Below, in pieces: positions 15,820 to 24,451 of a DNA stretch of 64,000 nucleotides. The notes under the pieces were generated by a model, which worked only from the letters and a program-made list of their open reading frames with translations, did no database searches and had not been told where the DNA came from. Source of the stretch: Desulforapulum sp034007745. GTDB lineage: Bacteria; Desulfobacterota; Desulfobacteria; Desulfobacterales; Desulfobacteraceae. Location of the stretch: positions 158,034 to 222,033 of the forward strand of contig JAVEQI010000001.1 of NCBI GenBank assembly GCA_034007745.1, written 5' to 3'. The translations under genes and the position numbers were made by a program. Position 1 is the first letter of the stretch. Each line of letters opens with the position of its first letter.

Positions 15820-16127
15820 ACAATATGAGCAGTATGATGAAACAGGCCCAAAAGCTTCAGAAAAAAATGCTCAAGATGCAGGAAGAACTTGCTACGAAAA
15901 CAGTCGAAGCTACTGCAGGTGGGGGCATGGTAAAGGTTATTGCCAACGGCAGCCAGAAGATTGAAGCCATCACCCTTGAACCTGAAGTTGTAGACCCGGA
16001 AGATATTGAAATGCTCCAGGACCTTATCCTTGCTGCGACAAACGATGCCCTTAATAAATCCCAGGAGATGGTCTCCGCCCAGATGGGCAAGCTCACCGGC
16101 GGCATGAACATCCCTGGTATGATGTAG
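15816..16127 (+). CDS. ebfC: YbaB/EbfC nucleoid-associated protein
   Basis: This 103-aa small dimeric DNA-binding protein has an N-terminal amphipathic helix MMKQAQKLQKKMLKMQEELA, then the strands TVEATAGGGMVKV, and a C-terminal helix. The GTG start overlaps the dnaX stop. recR begins 5 nt after the stop. The dnaX-ebfC-recR order is a conserved bacterial operon and supports the call. Confidence 0.92.
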   Translation: MNNMSSMMKQAQKLQKKMLKMQEELATKTVEATAGGGMVKVIANGSQKIEAITLEPEVVDPEDIEMLQDLILAATNDALNKSQEMVSAQMGKLTGGMNIPGMM

Positions 16128-16132
16128 CGCCT

Positions 16133-16738
16133 GTGGATCTCTATCCCGAATCCATCCTGAACCTTATAAGGAGCCTGTCAACACTTCCAGGGATAGGAAG
16201 GAGAACAGCCGAACGTCTGGCCCTTCACATACTCCACGCCCCCCTCCACGAGGCCCAGGCTATTGCCAAAGATATCCTTGAGCTCAAACAGCGGGTTACC
16301 CTTTGCCGAACATGCTTCTCCCTGAGCGACCAGGACGAGTGCCAGATATGCAGCAACCCACGGCGGGATGCATCGATCATCTGCGTTGTGGAGAACCCCA
16401 CGGACATTGTGGCCATTGAAAAGTCAGGTGCCTTTTTTGGACTTTACCATGTTCTTGGAGGGGCACTTTCGCCCATGGACGGCATCGGACCGGATGAACT
16501 GAGGATGCAGGAACTTTTTTCAAGGGCTTTCAGGAAAAAGACAGCAGAAGTGATCATTGCCACGGGAACAGATGTGGAGGGCGAAGCAACGGCATCTTAT
16601 ATTTCAGATCGCCTTCGGAAAAAAGGCGTAAACGTTACAAGAATTGCCTCAGGGGTTCCCATGGGCGGCGATTTTCAATACGTTGACCAGGTAACCATGC
16701 AGCGGGCAATGGAGGGCAGACACGGATATGGATCCTGA
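16133..16738 (+). CDS. recR: Recombination mediator RecR
   Basis: This 201-aa protein has an N-terminal helix-hairpin-helix (SLPGIGRRTAERLALH, residues 15-30), a C4 zinc finger (CRTCFSLSDQDECQIC, 58-73), and a Toprim domain with VVENPTDIVAIEKSG and ATGTDVEGEATA. RecR works with RecO/RecF to load RecA at gaps. The start is GTG. It overlaps the next gene by 11 nt. Confidence 0.94.
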   Translation: MDLYPESILNLIRSLSTLPGIGRRTAERLALHILHAPLHEAQAIAKDILELKQRVTLCRTCFSLSDQDECQICSNPRRDASIICVVENPTDIVAIEKSGAFFGLYHVLGGALSPMDGIGPDELRMQELFSRAFRKKTAEVIIATGTDVEGEATASYISDRLRKKGVNVTRIASGVPMGGDFQYVDQVTMQRAMEGRHGYGS

Positions 16739-17159
16739 AACGATTTCAGGGGCTGAGATCTTCGACTGCACCCAGTGCGGCCAATGCTGCACCGGCTTCG
16801 GCGGGACCTATGTGAACGGGAACGAGATAAAAAGGATAGCCTCATTTATCGCCTGTGACCCTGAAGCCTTTACCCGGCAATACTGTGATAGATCAGGCTC
16901 TAAGTGGGTCATCACCCAGGGGAGCAACGGTTCATGCATCTTTTTTGATAAAAACTGCACCATTCACCCCGTAAAACCCTATATGTGCAGGGCCTGGCCT
17001 TTTTTAAGAACGATCATAAAAAATCCTGAGAACTGGGAAGCCATGGCCAAATCCTGCCCGGGCATGCGAAAGGGCGTGGCTTTAGACCTGCTCAGTAAAA
17101 TTGCTGCCCAGGAGGTCGAACGTCTTGATGCCTCTTATCCCTGTTCAACCTCCCAGTAG
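16728..17159 (+). CDS. YkgJ-family cysteine-cluster protein
   Basis: This 143-aa protein has the CxxCxxCC motif CTQCGQCC (residues 14-21) followed by FGGTYV, and later cysteines in SCIFFDKNCTIHPVKPYMCRAWP. This is the classic compact form of the family, probably binding zinc or an Fe-S cluster. The start overlaps recR, so it is the last gene of the dnaX operon. The function is unknown. The stop codon lies within a hairpin at 17156-17185. Confidence 0.82.
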   Translation: MDPETISGAEIFDCTQCGQCCTGFGGTYVNGNEIKRIASFIACDPEAFTRQYCDRSGSKWVITQGSNGSCIFFDKNCTIHPVKPYMCRAWPFLRTIIKNPENWEAMAKSCPGMRKGVALDLLSKIAAQEVERLDASYPCSTSQ

Positions 17160-17185
17160 AGGCATAGGCTATCCCAGGCCTCTAC
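17156..17185 (+). terminator. Hairpin at the end of the dnaX operon
   Basis: GTAGAGGC (17156-17163) pairs perfectly with GCCTCTAC (17178-17185). The stem includes the stop codon of the cysteine-cluster gene. No T run follows, so termination efficiency is uncertain. Confidence 0.5.
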
Positions 17186-17264
17186 CAGGTGATTAGCAGT
17201 TCCGGCTTTTATGCAACCATTTTTCCAGACACGTGGCTTGAACCCGGCCTAGGACAGGCTTGGC

Positions 17265-17427
17265 TCAAGCCCCTGAAAACATGCCTTCATACAGGCTCAG
17301 CATCCTCTCTTCAACATAGTTCTGTTCCCGGCGTCCCGGCGTCATGGCCGCTGCTGAACCGGCTGCAACACCGAGAAGAACAGATTTTCTGACGGATTCC
17401 CCCTGGCAATGCTCAAAATAATACTTT
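17265..17427 (-). pseudogene. Remnant of a pfkB 3' end
   Basis: The minus strand here aligns with the last 50 codons of the intact pfkB at 23448-24383 (matching 23448-23600) at roughly 80% identity by eye, including the spot of the stop codon. Recognisable pieces are SIARGNPSEN, GVAAGSAAAMTPG and TPGTELC followed by a stop and REDAE, in three different frames. A 9-nt insertion (CGGCGTCCC-type duplication) and in-frame stops break it. Both copies point the same way, about 6.2 kb apart, as left by a duplication or an exchanged island. Confidence 0.75.
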
Positions 17428-17487
17428 GAGATTTTTCTGGATGGATATTTCCTGGAGGAAGGCAGTTTTTATTTACTAAACTGGCTT

Positions 17488-18099
17488 TTATCTGCCGGAA
17501 ATATTTTTAATCAGTGAAGCTATTTCTATCAGTCTTTTAGCTTGATGCCTGACGGCATCTTTAACATCTTCCACCATTCCATCCTCACCTAGGGTAACTG
17601 AAGTACCATAAGGATTTCCGCCAGCTTTAAAAATAGATGGGTCTGTATAACCGGTAGGCACTATTATAGCGCCCCAATGCATCATAGTTGTATATATTGC
17701 CTGAATGGTTTGTTCTTGTCCTCCATGGGGGTTTTGAGCAGAAGCCATTGCCGAAACTGCTTTGTTTATTAATTTTCCTTCTGCCCATATACCACCTTGC
17801 AGATCCATAAAATTTTTAATTTGGCTGGCTACATTCCCAAACCTGGTTGGAGATGAAAAGATTATTGCATCTGCCCAAACTAAATCTGCTGAAGCAGCTG
17901 CAGGAACATCTTTAGTGTCTTCTGTAAATTTTTTCCAAGCAGGATTAGAGTTTACAACTTCAATAGGAGCTAATTCTGGTACTTTCAATACTTTCACCTC
18001 TGCACCAGCCTCTATCGCTGCTTCTTCTGCCCATTTGGCCAATTGATAATTAGTACCTGTCATACTGTAATAAATTATAGCCAACTTAACTTTTTCCAT
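17488..18099 (-). CDS. wrbA: WrbA-type NAD(P)H:quinone oxidoreductase / flavodoxin-like protein
   Basis: This roughly 203-aa flavodoxin-fold protein has the FMN phosphate loop YYSMTGTNYQLA near residue 9 and SSPTRFGNVASQIKNFMD near 80. The segment SAQNPHGGQEQTI and MHWGAIIVPTGYTD are typical of WrbA. It reduces quinones by two electrons, protecting against redox cycling. The GGAGATG ribosome site fits the ATG at 18099 better than the one at 18108. The DNA is clearly more AT-rich than the neighbouring baeRF and ligase genes, which suggests separate acquisition. Confidence 0.85.
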   Translation of the reverse strand: MEKVKLAIIYYSMTGTNYQLAKWAEEAAIEAGAEVKVLKVPELAPIEVVNSNPAWKKFTEDTKDVPAAASADLVWADAIIFSSPTRFGNVASQIKNFMDLQGGIWAEGKLINKAVSAMASAQNPHGGQEQTIQAIYTTMMHWGAIIVPTGYTDPSIFKAGGNPYGTSVTLGEDGMVEDVKDAVRHQAKRLIEIASLIKNISGR

Positions 18100-18203
18100 T
18101 TGAATCATCTCCTCTCTTCATAATGAGTTTATTACTCCTAAAGGAGCTTCCAACCCTGCCGCATGCAAATCATCTAAGCGGGTAGAAATTTATCCATCTT
18201 TCG

Positions 18204-18917
18204 TCATCCCTTATCGAACATCTCTGGATTCTTTCTAATAAACCTTCGAATCAACTCTTTTACAAAAAATGTCCGTTTCCCTTTAATGTACCACCAGCCA
18301 ATAGAGCTGATGATGAATGCTCCGATTGCATTTACAATCATATCCCACATGGTGTCGGTCAGACCGGAAGGATCTCCCAGCATAGGTTTTTGCATGTTAA
18401 AGCCGAATAGCTGATCCATGGAAAACTCAAAAATTTCCCAGAAAGCTCCAATGGCAACTGCAAATAAAAATGCAAACAAGGATATGAAAAAAGGTGTCAT
18501 GTGTAGTTCTACCCGCTTGCTTTCATTAAGAATATAGATTAGAAAAAACCCGACTATTCCCATCAGCAAACCCGCCGATGCGTGGAGCACCATATCCCAC
18601 CACCAGAACCTGTGATAGAAACCCTGAATTTCACCCAGATACAATGACGCAAATATGAAAATAACAGCAGCAATGTGAAATTCAGCTGGGATTTCCATGT
18701 CCATTTTATGGCGAAAAATAAGCGGCGAAAGCAGGGTCGCAATAATGAGGGTTGCCAAAAATGCGGAAAGCCAGCGCTGGTCAATCAGAAGGATAATCCA
18801 CTCCACCACCATCAACAAAAGCAGCAGCAGCACAAGGGTGCGGTGGACACGATTTTCTCCGGGGCTTGCAACCCCTGCAACGGGTGCGGCCTCTTTCTGT
18901 TTGTTATTTATTTTCAT
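18204..18917 (-). CDS. DUF2238 (YjdF-like) integral membrane protein
   Basis: This 237-aa protein has about six transmembrane segments: residues 27-45, 50-67, 82-96, 108-135, 143-165 and 190-210. Conserved polar motifs sit in the membrane: WWWDMVLHASAGLLMG, GAFWEIFEFSMDQLFG and DTMWDMIVNAIGA. These Asp, His and Glu residues define the DUF2238/YjdF family, whose function is not known. It lies between wrbA and a truncated pyruvate kinase gene on the same strand. Confidence 0.8.
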   Translation of the reverse strand: MKINNKQKEAAPVAGVASPGENRVHRTLVLLLLLLMVVEWIILLIDQRWLSAFLATLIIATLLSPLIFRHKMDMEIPAEFHIAAVIFIFASLYLGEIQGFYHRFWWWDMVLHASAGLLMGIVGFFLIYILNESKRVELHMTPFFISLFAFLFAVAIGAFWEIFEFSMDQLFGFNMQKPMLGDPSGLTDTMWDMIVNAIGAFIISSIGWWYIKGKRTFFVKELIRRFIRKNPEMFDKG

Positions 18918-18956
18918 ACTTTGATGATTTTCATCGACAAGGCTTCCAGCCCGTCA

Positions 18957-19319
18957 TCAGACGGATCCTCCTCGACCCAGATCTTCAACGGTGGCCTTGC
19001 CGGCACCCGCAGCTACTCGAAAGTAAGAGGGCAAAACGGCCTCATCCCCCTTTTCCAACAGAAGAGATTCTTCCAGTAGTTGGCCGATTCGTATCTTGGG
19101 ACCGGGGAGGCCCACCATGATCAGGCAATGGTGCTGAAGCCTTGCAGCAACGGTTCGGATGCGCCGAATATCCTCCCTGTGCCCCTGTCGGGTGCCGTGG
19201 GCGAAATTGAGCCGCGCCACATGCATGCCCTGCAGCATCAGTTGTTCCATGACGGTCTCCGAACGGGAAGCCGATCCTATGGTGCACACGATCTTGGTTT
19301 TGTGGTTCGGTAACCTCAT
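18957..19319 (-). pseudogene. Truncated pyruvate kinase
   Basis: This 120-codon frame begins like pyruvate kinase: KTKIVCTIGSASRS, GMHVARLNFAHGT and LPGPKIRIGQL. It stops at about one quarter of the usual 470 aa, with a tail (AAGAGKATVEDLGRGG) that I cannot match to the family. The Asp or Lys expected before LPGPKIR is Gly. A good AGGAG site is kept before the ATG, so a fragment may still be translated. It lacks the B domain, the allosteric domain and most of the active site. Confidence 0.75.
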
Positions 19320-19380
19320 GGTCGTTTCTCCTAGCTGTTCATTAATGGTGTCCCATCATTAATATTTTTAGATGCTATTG

Positions 19381-20532
19381 TCAATAACGTAACACTGCTG
19401 CAACAAAAGCCTGGTCAGGAACTTTTTCCGGTGAAACGGCAAATACCGCACCACCCTTGAGCAAGGTTTGGATGGCCGTAAAATCCAAAAGATCCTCGTC
19501 GCCGGGTTGCGGGGTTTCATGCAGATCTACTCGATTATTTTCTGGATCGAACCGGCCCCACACCTGCACGTCCAGGGCGACAAAGAGCACTGCGATCCGC
19601 CCGTGATGGGCCGCCAGAACCGCCTCTACAAGGTCGTTCGTGGTCTGTCCGGTGCCGGCAAGCTGTCGATACCGAGCGAAACCTGCTTCCCGTTCCCTGT
19701 CAAACACCGGCTCGACGATGGCCCAGGCCGGCGGGAGAAAATCTTCCGGCTTCATTTCATCGGGATTCCCCGGAATCCCTTCCTCCACCAGATGCGGATA
19801 GGTATTCACTTCTTTATAGAGCGGGAAAAGAGTGTCTACACCAGCCAACACCAGTGGAGATGGCGCATCTGAGAGAAGCTTTACCACCGCTTTATCAATT
19901 GTGCGAAACCATTGTTGGAGGTGGCTTTTTACGTCTTCGCTGGGGTCGTGTCCATGGAACAGGGGGGCCTGGTTTCCACTCCTCAATGGCTTTCCCGTAT
20001 GAAATTGGAGCTGTTTTTCCGGAAAACCGTTCGGAAAGGTTGCGGCAAGTGTTTCAGGCATATCGTCCAGATTGATTTCATCCACCGTATGCTGCGTTCC
20101 CTCCAGCAGTCGAAGCCGGTTCTGGCTGATCGCAAGGATATGGAAAGTGCCGTCACTGGTCAGTAGCGGCAGAAGCGGCTTGACATGAAAACGGTCCGTG
20201 ACGACCACAAGCTCTGTAAATTGAATGGGCAGTCTGAAAAGATGAAAGTCATCCTCCGAAAAAAACACCGCCAGCCCGTCGCTTTGATGCCGCCAGAAAC
20301 CGTTGTCCTCAAGCAGGCGCCGGGGGTTTTTGAGTCTTTCCTGCACCTCCGGTGTCCGCAGGCCCTTGGCCGACAGCCGTTCTTCCACCTCCTGCAGCAG
20401 ATTCTTGAAACGAATAGGATTCTGCTCTGTTTCCCGTCCGGCCCGATGTGTTGGCATAAACAGCGAAATACACCAGCCAAAACGTTTTGTTAAAAAAGTT
20501 TCTTTTAATTTTTCCATGGTAATCAGATCCAT
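19381..20532 (-). CDS. baeRF7-domain protein
   Basis: This 383-aa protein is related to archaeo-eukaryotic release factor-like (baeRF) bacterial proteins. It opens with FGWCISLFMPTHRAGRE and has RFHVKPLLPLLTSDGTFHILAISQNRLRLLEGT near 145-175, then a C-terminal domain with LPLYKEVNTYPHLVEEG and AILFVALDVQVWG-like strands. baeRF proteins are predicted to act on ribosomes or nucleic acids in stress; no enzymatic role is proved. An AAGGAG site precedes the ATG. It is followed on the same strand by the truncated pyk and preceded by the acyl-CoA ligase/GNAT gene. Confidence 0.75.
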   Translation of the reverse strand: MDLITMEKLKETFLTKRFGWCISLFMPTHRAGRETEQNPIRFKNLLQEVEERLSAKGLRTPEVQERLKNPRRLLEDNGFWRHQSDGLAVFFSEDDFHLFRLPIQFTELVVVTDRFHVKPLLPLLTSDGTFHILAISQNRLRLLEGTQHTVDEINLDDMPETLAATFPNGFPEKQLQFHTGKPLRSGNQAPLFHGHDPSEDVKSHLQQWFRTIDKAVVKLLSDAPSPLVLAGVDTLFPLYKEVNTYPHLVEEGIPGNPDEMKPEDFLPPAWAIVEPVFDREREAGFARYRQLAGTGQTTNDLVEAVLAAHHGRIAVLFVALDVQVWGRFDPENNRVDLHETPQPGDEDLLDFTAIQTLLKGGAVFAVSPEKVPDQAFVAAVLRY

Positions 20533-20607
20533 AACACAACTCTCCTTTAATAATTATTCTGTCGGCATTTATCTCGTATCTTTCCTTTTCAAGAACATGT
20601 TGATAAC

Positions 20608-23316
20608 TCATTGTTCATGGTTTTTGTGAGAATCGGCACTATCCTCGGAAAAAGACCCCAACGAGATCATAAGTTCGAATTCTCCGGTACCAGGGCCTGC
20701 CTTCACCTGAAAACCCAGTTTTTTCCCCAGGGCAAGCATGCTTTGGTTTTCACGCATAACTATACCCTGCACCTTTTGATAACCCTGCTTTTTGGCGATC
20801 TTCAGACATTTTTCAAGCAGACTTGAACCAATTCCAATGCCATGCCAGGGATCCCCGACCACAACGGCGAACTCCCCTAACTTCCTATCCGGATCTCCCA
20901 TGATCCTGGCCACCCCCAGCATCTGGTCAACTTGAGGATCATCATCCAGGGCCACCAATGCGATTTCCCGGTCGTAATCAATCTGGGTGAACCTGGCCAG
21001 CATTTCAAGGTCAAATTCCTTGATATGGCTGAAGAAGCGGTTATAGATGGTCTCTGGCGATAATACCTTTGCAAAGTTTTGAAAAAGAGAGGCATCCTCC
21101 GGGCGGACAGGGCGTACAAACAGCCGGGTTCCCTCTTCAGTGACCAGGTGGCTCTCATCCTCTTGCGGATAGGGGCTGATCACAAGGTGCAGAGGGTAAG
21201 GGCGTACCGGTTCTGAGACGAGAATGCGGGCATCCACGGCCACAGCCTTTCCGTCCTTGATCATGACAGGGTTCATGTCCAGTTCCGCAATCTGGGGAAA
21301 ATCAATCAGCATCTGGGAGAGCCGGATGATCATCTCTTCGAGTGCTTCCATATCCGCCGGTGGGCGGTTCCGATACCCTTGCAACAGGGTCCAGGCCCGG
21401 GTCTTCTGCATCATGCGCCGGGCCAGAAGCTGATTCAGGGGGGGAAGTCCCAAAGCCCGGTCTTTGAGCACCTCAGTAAAGATACCACCCATTCCGAACA
21501 ATATCACCGGCCCGAAATGAACATCTCGTTTGGCACCCAGCAGAATCTCATAATCTGGATTTGCAAAAAGCGGCTGCAGGGTGATGCCCTCGATTTGCGC
21601 ATCGGCTTTGTACCGACGGGCGGACTCAACGATTCCGGTAAAGGCCTCCCGGACATCTTCATCCGAGCGCAGATCCAGGCGGATACCGCCGGCCTCGGTT
21701 TTGTGTGAGATGTCCGGGGATAGAAGCTTCATAACCAGGGGGTACCCCATCTCCTGTCCCAGGCGGCTTGCATCGTCTTTGGTTGTGGCCGTTTCCGTCC
21801 GAATCACGGGAAGGCCGTAGGCCGAAAGTACATCCCGAGCATCGGATTCGGCCATGAACTTACCTGCGGCCGCACGAGCCAGCATTTTTTCGGCTTTTTT
21901 TGAATCAACAGAAATCTCACGGGTCAGTTTGGGGGGGATTTCCAGAACGTCTTCCATGTTGCGGGCATATTCAACCATGTACAAAAATGCCCGGATAGCC
22001 CGTTCGGGTGTATCGTAGGTGGGGATACCCGCCTTGTTGAGGATGGTCAAGGCGCCTTCAATGCTTTTCCCGCCCATCCAACAGGCAAATACGGGATACA
22101 GGCGGCCCTTCATCATGTCCACCAGGGTTTTGGCCACCACAACAGGATCTGTGAAGGCCTGGGGCGTAAGAATCACACAAACGCCGTCATAATCCTTTGT
22201 ATCGCAACAAACCTCCAGCGTTTGCCGAAAACGGTCCGGAGAGGCATCTCCGAGGATATCGATGGGGTTGCTACGGCTCCAGAAGGGCGGCAGAAAAGCA
22301 TCGAGCCGTTGGAGGGTGTCAGGGCCAAGGGGGGCCGGTACAAGACCTGAGCGTGCCATGGCGTCCGTGGCCATCACGCCGGGGCCGCCGGCATTGGTGA
22401 CAATAGCCAGGCGCGAGCCCCGGGGCCGGGGTTGCTTGGCCATCAGTTCGGCGCAGTCAAAAAGATCCTGGATCGTGTCTACGCGCACGACGCCGGCGCG
22501 CTTGAAGGCGGCGTCATACACCGCATCCTCCCCGGCCATGGCACCGGTGTGGGAAGCGGCGGCCTTGGCGCCAGCCTCACTTCGACCTGCTTTCAGGACG
22601 ATAATGGGTTTGATTCGGGACACCGAGCGTGCTGCGCTCATGAACTTGCGGAAATTCGTCAGGCTTTCGACATAAAGCAGAATGCTTTTAGCCGACGGGT
22701 CATTACCGATATAGTTGATGAGATCACCGAAATCCACATCCAGCATGGAACCGATGCTGACAAAATGGCTGAATCCGATGTTCTCCTTGAATGCCAGGTC
22801 CAGAATGGCAGTGCAGATGGCCCCACTCTGGGAGATAAAAGCCAGGTCTCCGGCAGCGGGCATCCCGGCGGCAAAGCTGGCATTGAGGCTGCTGCCGGGC
22901 CGGATGATACCCAGGCAGTTGGGGCCCACGATGCGAAGCCCGCCTGCATAGGCTGTGGTGCGGATCTGCTCCTCGATTTTACTTCCGGCTTCGCCTACCT
23001 CCTTTCCGCCGGCCGAAATGATGATGGCCCCGGCGGTTTTATTCTTAACGCACGCCTGTACAATATCGGGGACCGTATGAATGGGGGTGGCAATGATCGC
23101 CAGGTCCACCCCCGGTTCCAGATCCCGGATGGATTTCACAGTGGCCAATCCATGCACTGTTTCGTATTTCGGATTGACGGGTAATAGAGTCTGGGAGAAT
23201 CCGCCCTCAACTAGGTTTTTCATCAGTGCGTTGCCGATGCTGCCGGTTTTTTCACTTGCGCCTATCACCGCCACCCGGCGAGGCTTGAAGATACGCTCCA
23301 GGTTATATTGACTCAT
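20608..23316 (-). CDS. ADP-forming acyl-CoA ligase / GNAT acetyltransferase fusion
   Basis: This 902-aa protein of the Pat/Acd type has a CoA-binding Rossmann domain (residues 8-130, VAVIGASEKTGSIGN), succinyl-CoA-ligase-like domains (to about 450), an ATP-grasp domain (about 470-690) and a C-terminal GNAT domain (about 720-890, containing GIGIGSSLLEKCLKIAK). The SHTGAMAG motif keeps the histidine that is phosphorylated in true ADP-forming ligases. To my knowledge that residue is replaced in lysine-acetylating Pat enzymes. It may therefore make acetate and ATP from acetyl-CoA, acetylate proteins, or both. It starts behind AAGGAGG. The DNA is GC-richer than the flanking gap and wrbA. Confidence 0.85.
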   Translation of the reverse strand: MSQYNLERIFKPRRVAVIGASEKTGSIGNALMKNLVEGGFSQTLLPVNPKYETVHGLATVKSIRDLEPGVDLAIIATPIHTVPDIVQACVKNKTAGAIIISAGGKEVGEAGSKIEEQIRTTAYAGGLRIVGPNCLGIIRPGSSLNASFAAGMPAAGDLAFISQSGAICTAILDLAFKENIGFSHFVSIGSMLDVDFGDLINYIGNDPSAKSILLYVESLTNFRKFMSAARSVSRIKPIIVLKAGRSEAGAKAAASHTGAMAGEDAVYDAAFKRAGVVRVDTIQDLFDCAELMAKQPRPRGSRLAIVTNAGGPGVMATDAMARSGLVPAPLGPDTLQRLDAFLPPFWSRSNPIDILGDASPDRFRQTLEVCCDTKDYDGVCVILTPQAFTDPVVVAKTLVDMMKGRLYPVFACWMGGKSIEGALTILNKAGIPTYDTPERAIRAFLYMVEYARNMEDVLEIPPKLTREISVDSKKAEKMLARAAAGKFMAESDARDVLSAYGLPVIRTETATTKDDASRLGQEMGYPLVMKLLSPDISHKTEAGGIRLDLRSDEDVREAFTGIVESARRYKADAQIEGITLQPLFANPDYEILLGAKRDVHFGPVILFGMGGIFTEVLKDRALGLPPLNQLLARRMMQKTRAWTLLQGYRNRPPADMEALEEMIIRLSQMLIDFPQIAELDMNPVMIKDGKAVAVDARILVSEPVRPYPLHLVISPYPQEDESHLVTEEGTRLFVRPVRPEDASLFQNFAKVLSPETIYNRFFSHIKEFDLEMLARFTQIDYDREIALVALDDDPQVDQMLGVARIMGDPDRKLGEFAVVVGDPWHGIGIGSSLLEKCLKIAKKQGYQKVQGIVMRENQSMLALGKKLGFQVKAGPGTGEFELMISLGSFSEDSADSHKNHEQ

Positions 23317-23447
23317 GACAATACTCCTCCTTACAGAATGAACTCACATTCCCCACAATTTCGAAACTGCCCACGGATCGATAAAACGGTTCCAAGCGGA
23401 TAGAAAATTACCCATGGACCGTCAGCCCTTATTAAAGCTCCCTGGAT

Positions 23448-24383
23448 TCAAGCCCCTGAAATCATGCCTTCATACAACCGTTCAGCATCCTCCCTTCGGC
23501 ATAGTTCCGTTCCCGGCGTCATGACCGCTGCTGTACCGGCCGCAACGCCGAAAAGGACAGATTCCCTGAGCGGGTTTCCCCTGGCAAGACTCAAAACAAT
23601 ACCGGCCACCATGCTGTCCCCGGCCCCAACCTTGCTGATAATCGGCACGGTAGGCGACAGGATGTGTTCAGCGAGCTTTTCCGAAACCACCAGGACGCCA
23701 GCCGCACCAAGGGAGATCACCAGCACTTCACACTGGCCGCTTTCGACGATCTTCCGGGCGGCGGCCTTGATCTGGGATTCCTCTTTGACCTCCTCGCCGA
23801 CCAGCTCCCTGAATTCACGGACATTGGGCTTTAGTAGAAACACCCCTTCTTGAAGCGCCGCATCCAAGGCTTCACCCGAAACGTCGACGATCACTTTTGC
23901 GCCCCTCTTCTTTCCGATACGGGCAACCTGGGCATAAAAGTCCGGAGGCGCACCCGGCGGCAGGCTGCCGCTGGCCACCACATAATCAGGTGAAGGCTCC
24001 ATGACCGTCAGCTTATGAATAAATGGCTCCCATTCTTCTTTGCTAAGCTGGGGTCCAGGCATCCCGAAACGATACTGCTGGCCGGTGGATTCCTCCAAAA
24101 CAACCAAATTTTCCCGGTTCACGCCTTCAATGGGAAACGGCCGGTGGGTCAAACCTTCTTCGTCCAGGAGTTCCTGGAGCCTCCTTCCCGTAAGACCGCC
24201 TGCAGTATAAAGGAGCAGAGATTCGCCTCCCAGTTTTCTAACGGCCCGGGCGACATTCACCCCGCCTCCTCCGGGCTCGAAACGAGGCGTTTTGCAATAC
24301 AGTTTTCGCTCGGCCACGACATGGGCAACTCTTGAGCTCTTGTCGATCGCCGGATTCAAGGTTATGGTCACAATGATTTTCAT
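23448..24383 (-). CDS. pfkB: 6-phosphofructokinase, PfkB type
   Basis: This 311-aa ribokinase-family sugar kinase is close to E. coli Pfk-2 in its landmarks: TLNPAIDKS (residues 7-15), FEPGGGGVNVARA (35-47), YRFGMPGPQLS, SGSLPPGAPP, LKPNVREF, and the catalytic loop VGAGDSMVAG. The C-terminal pattern GVAAGTAAVMTPGTELC also matches Pfk-2. It phosphorylates fructose-6-phosphate. Tagatose-6-phosphate or fructose-1-phosphate are alternatives for this family. A decayed copy of its last 50 codons is at 17265-17427. It starts behind AAGGAGG and is followed upstream by gap, so it forms a glycolytic pair. Confidence 0.87.
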   Translation of the reverse strand: MKIIVTITLNPAIDKSSRVAHVVAERKLYCKTPRFEPGGGGVNVARAVRKLGGESLLLYTAGGLTGRRLQELLDEEGLTHRPFPIEGVNRENLVVLEESTGQQYRFGMPGPQLSKEEWEPFIHKLTVMEPSPDYVVASGSLPPGAPPDFYAQVARIGKKRGAKVIVDVSGEALDAALQEGVFLLKPNVREFRELVGEEVKEESQIKAAARKIVESGQCEVLVISLGAAGVLVVSEKLAEHILSPTVPIISKVGAGDSMVAGIVLSLARGNPLRESVLFGVAAGTAAVMTPGTELCRREDAERLYEGMISGA

Positions 24384-24451
24384 TGAAAGGCCTCCTTGTC
24401 ACACTCCCTACCAGTTGTGTTTGAAATAAAATTGGCTTATTAGGGTTATGC

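Noticed and set aside
17189..17392. Plus-strand frame of 67 codons
   Set aside because: It is the antisense reading of the pfkB remnant, with no independent support.
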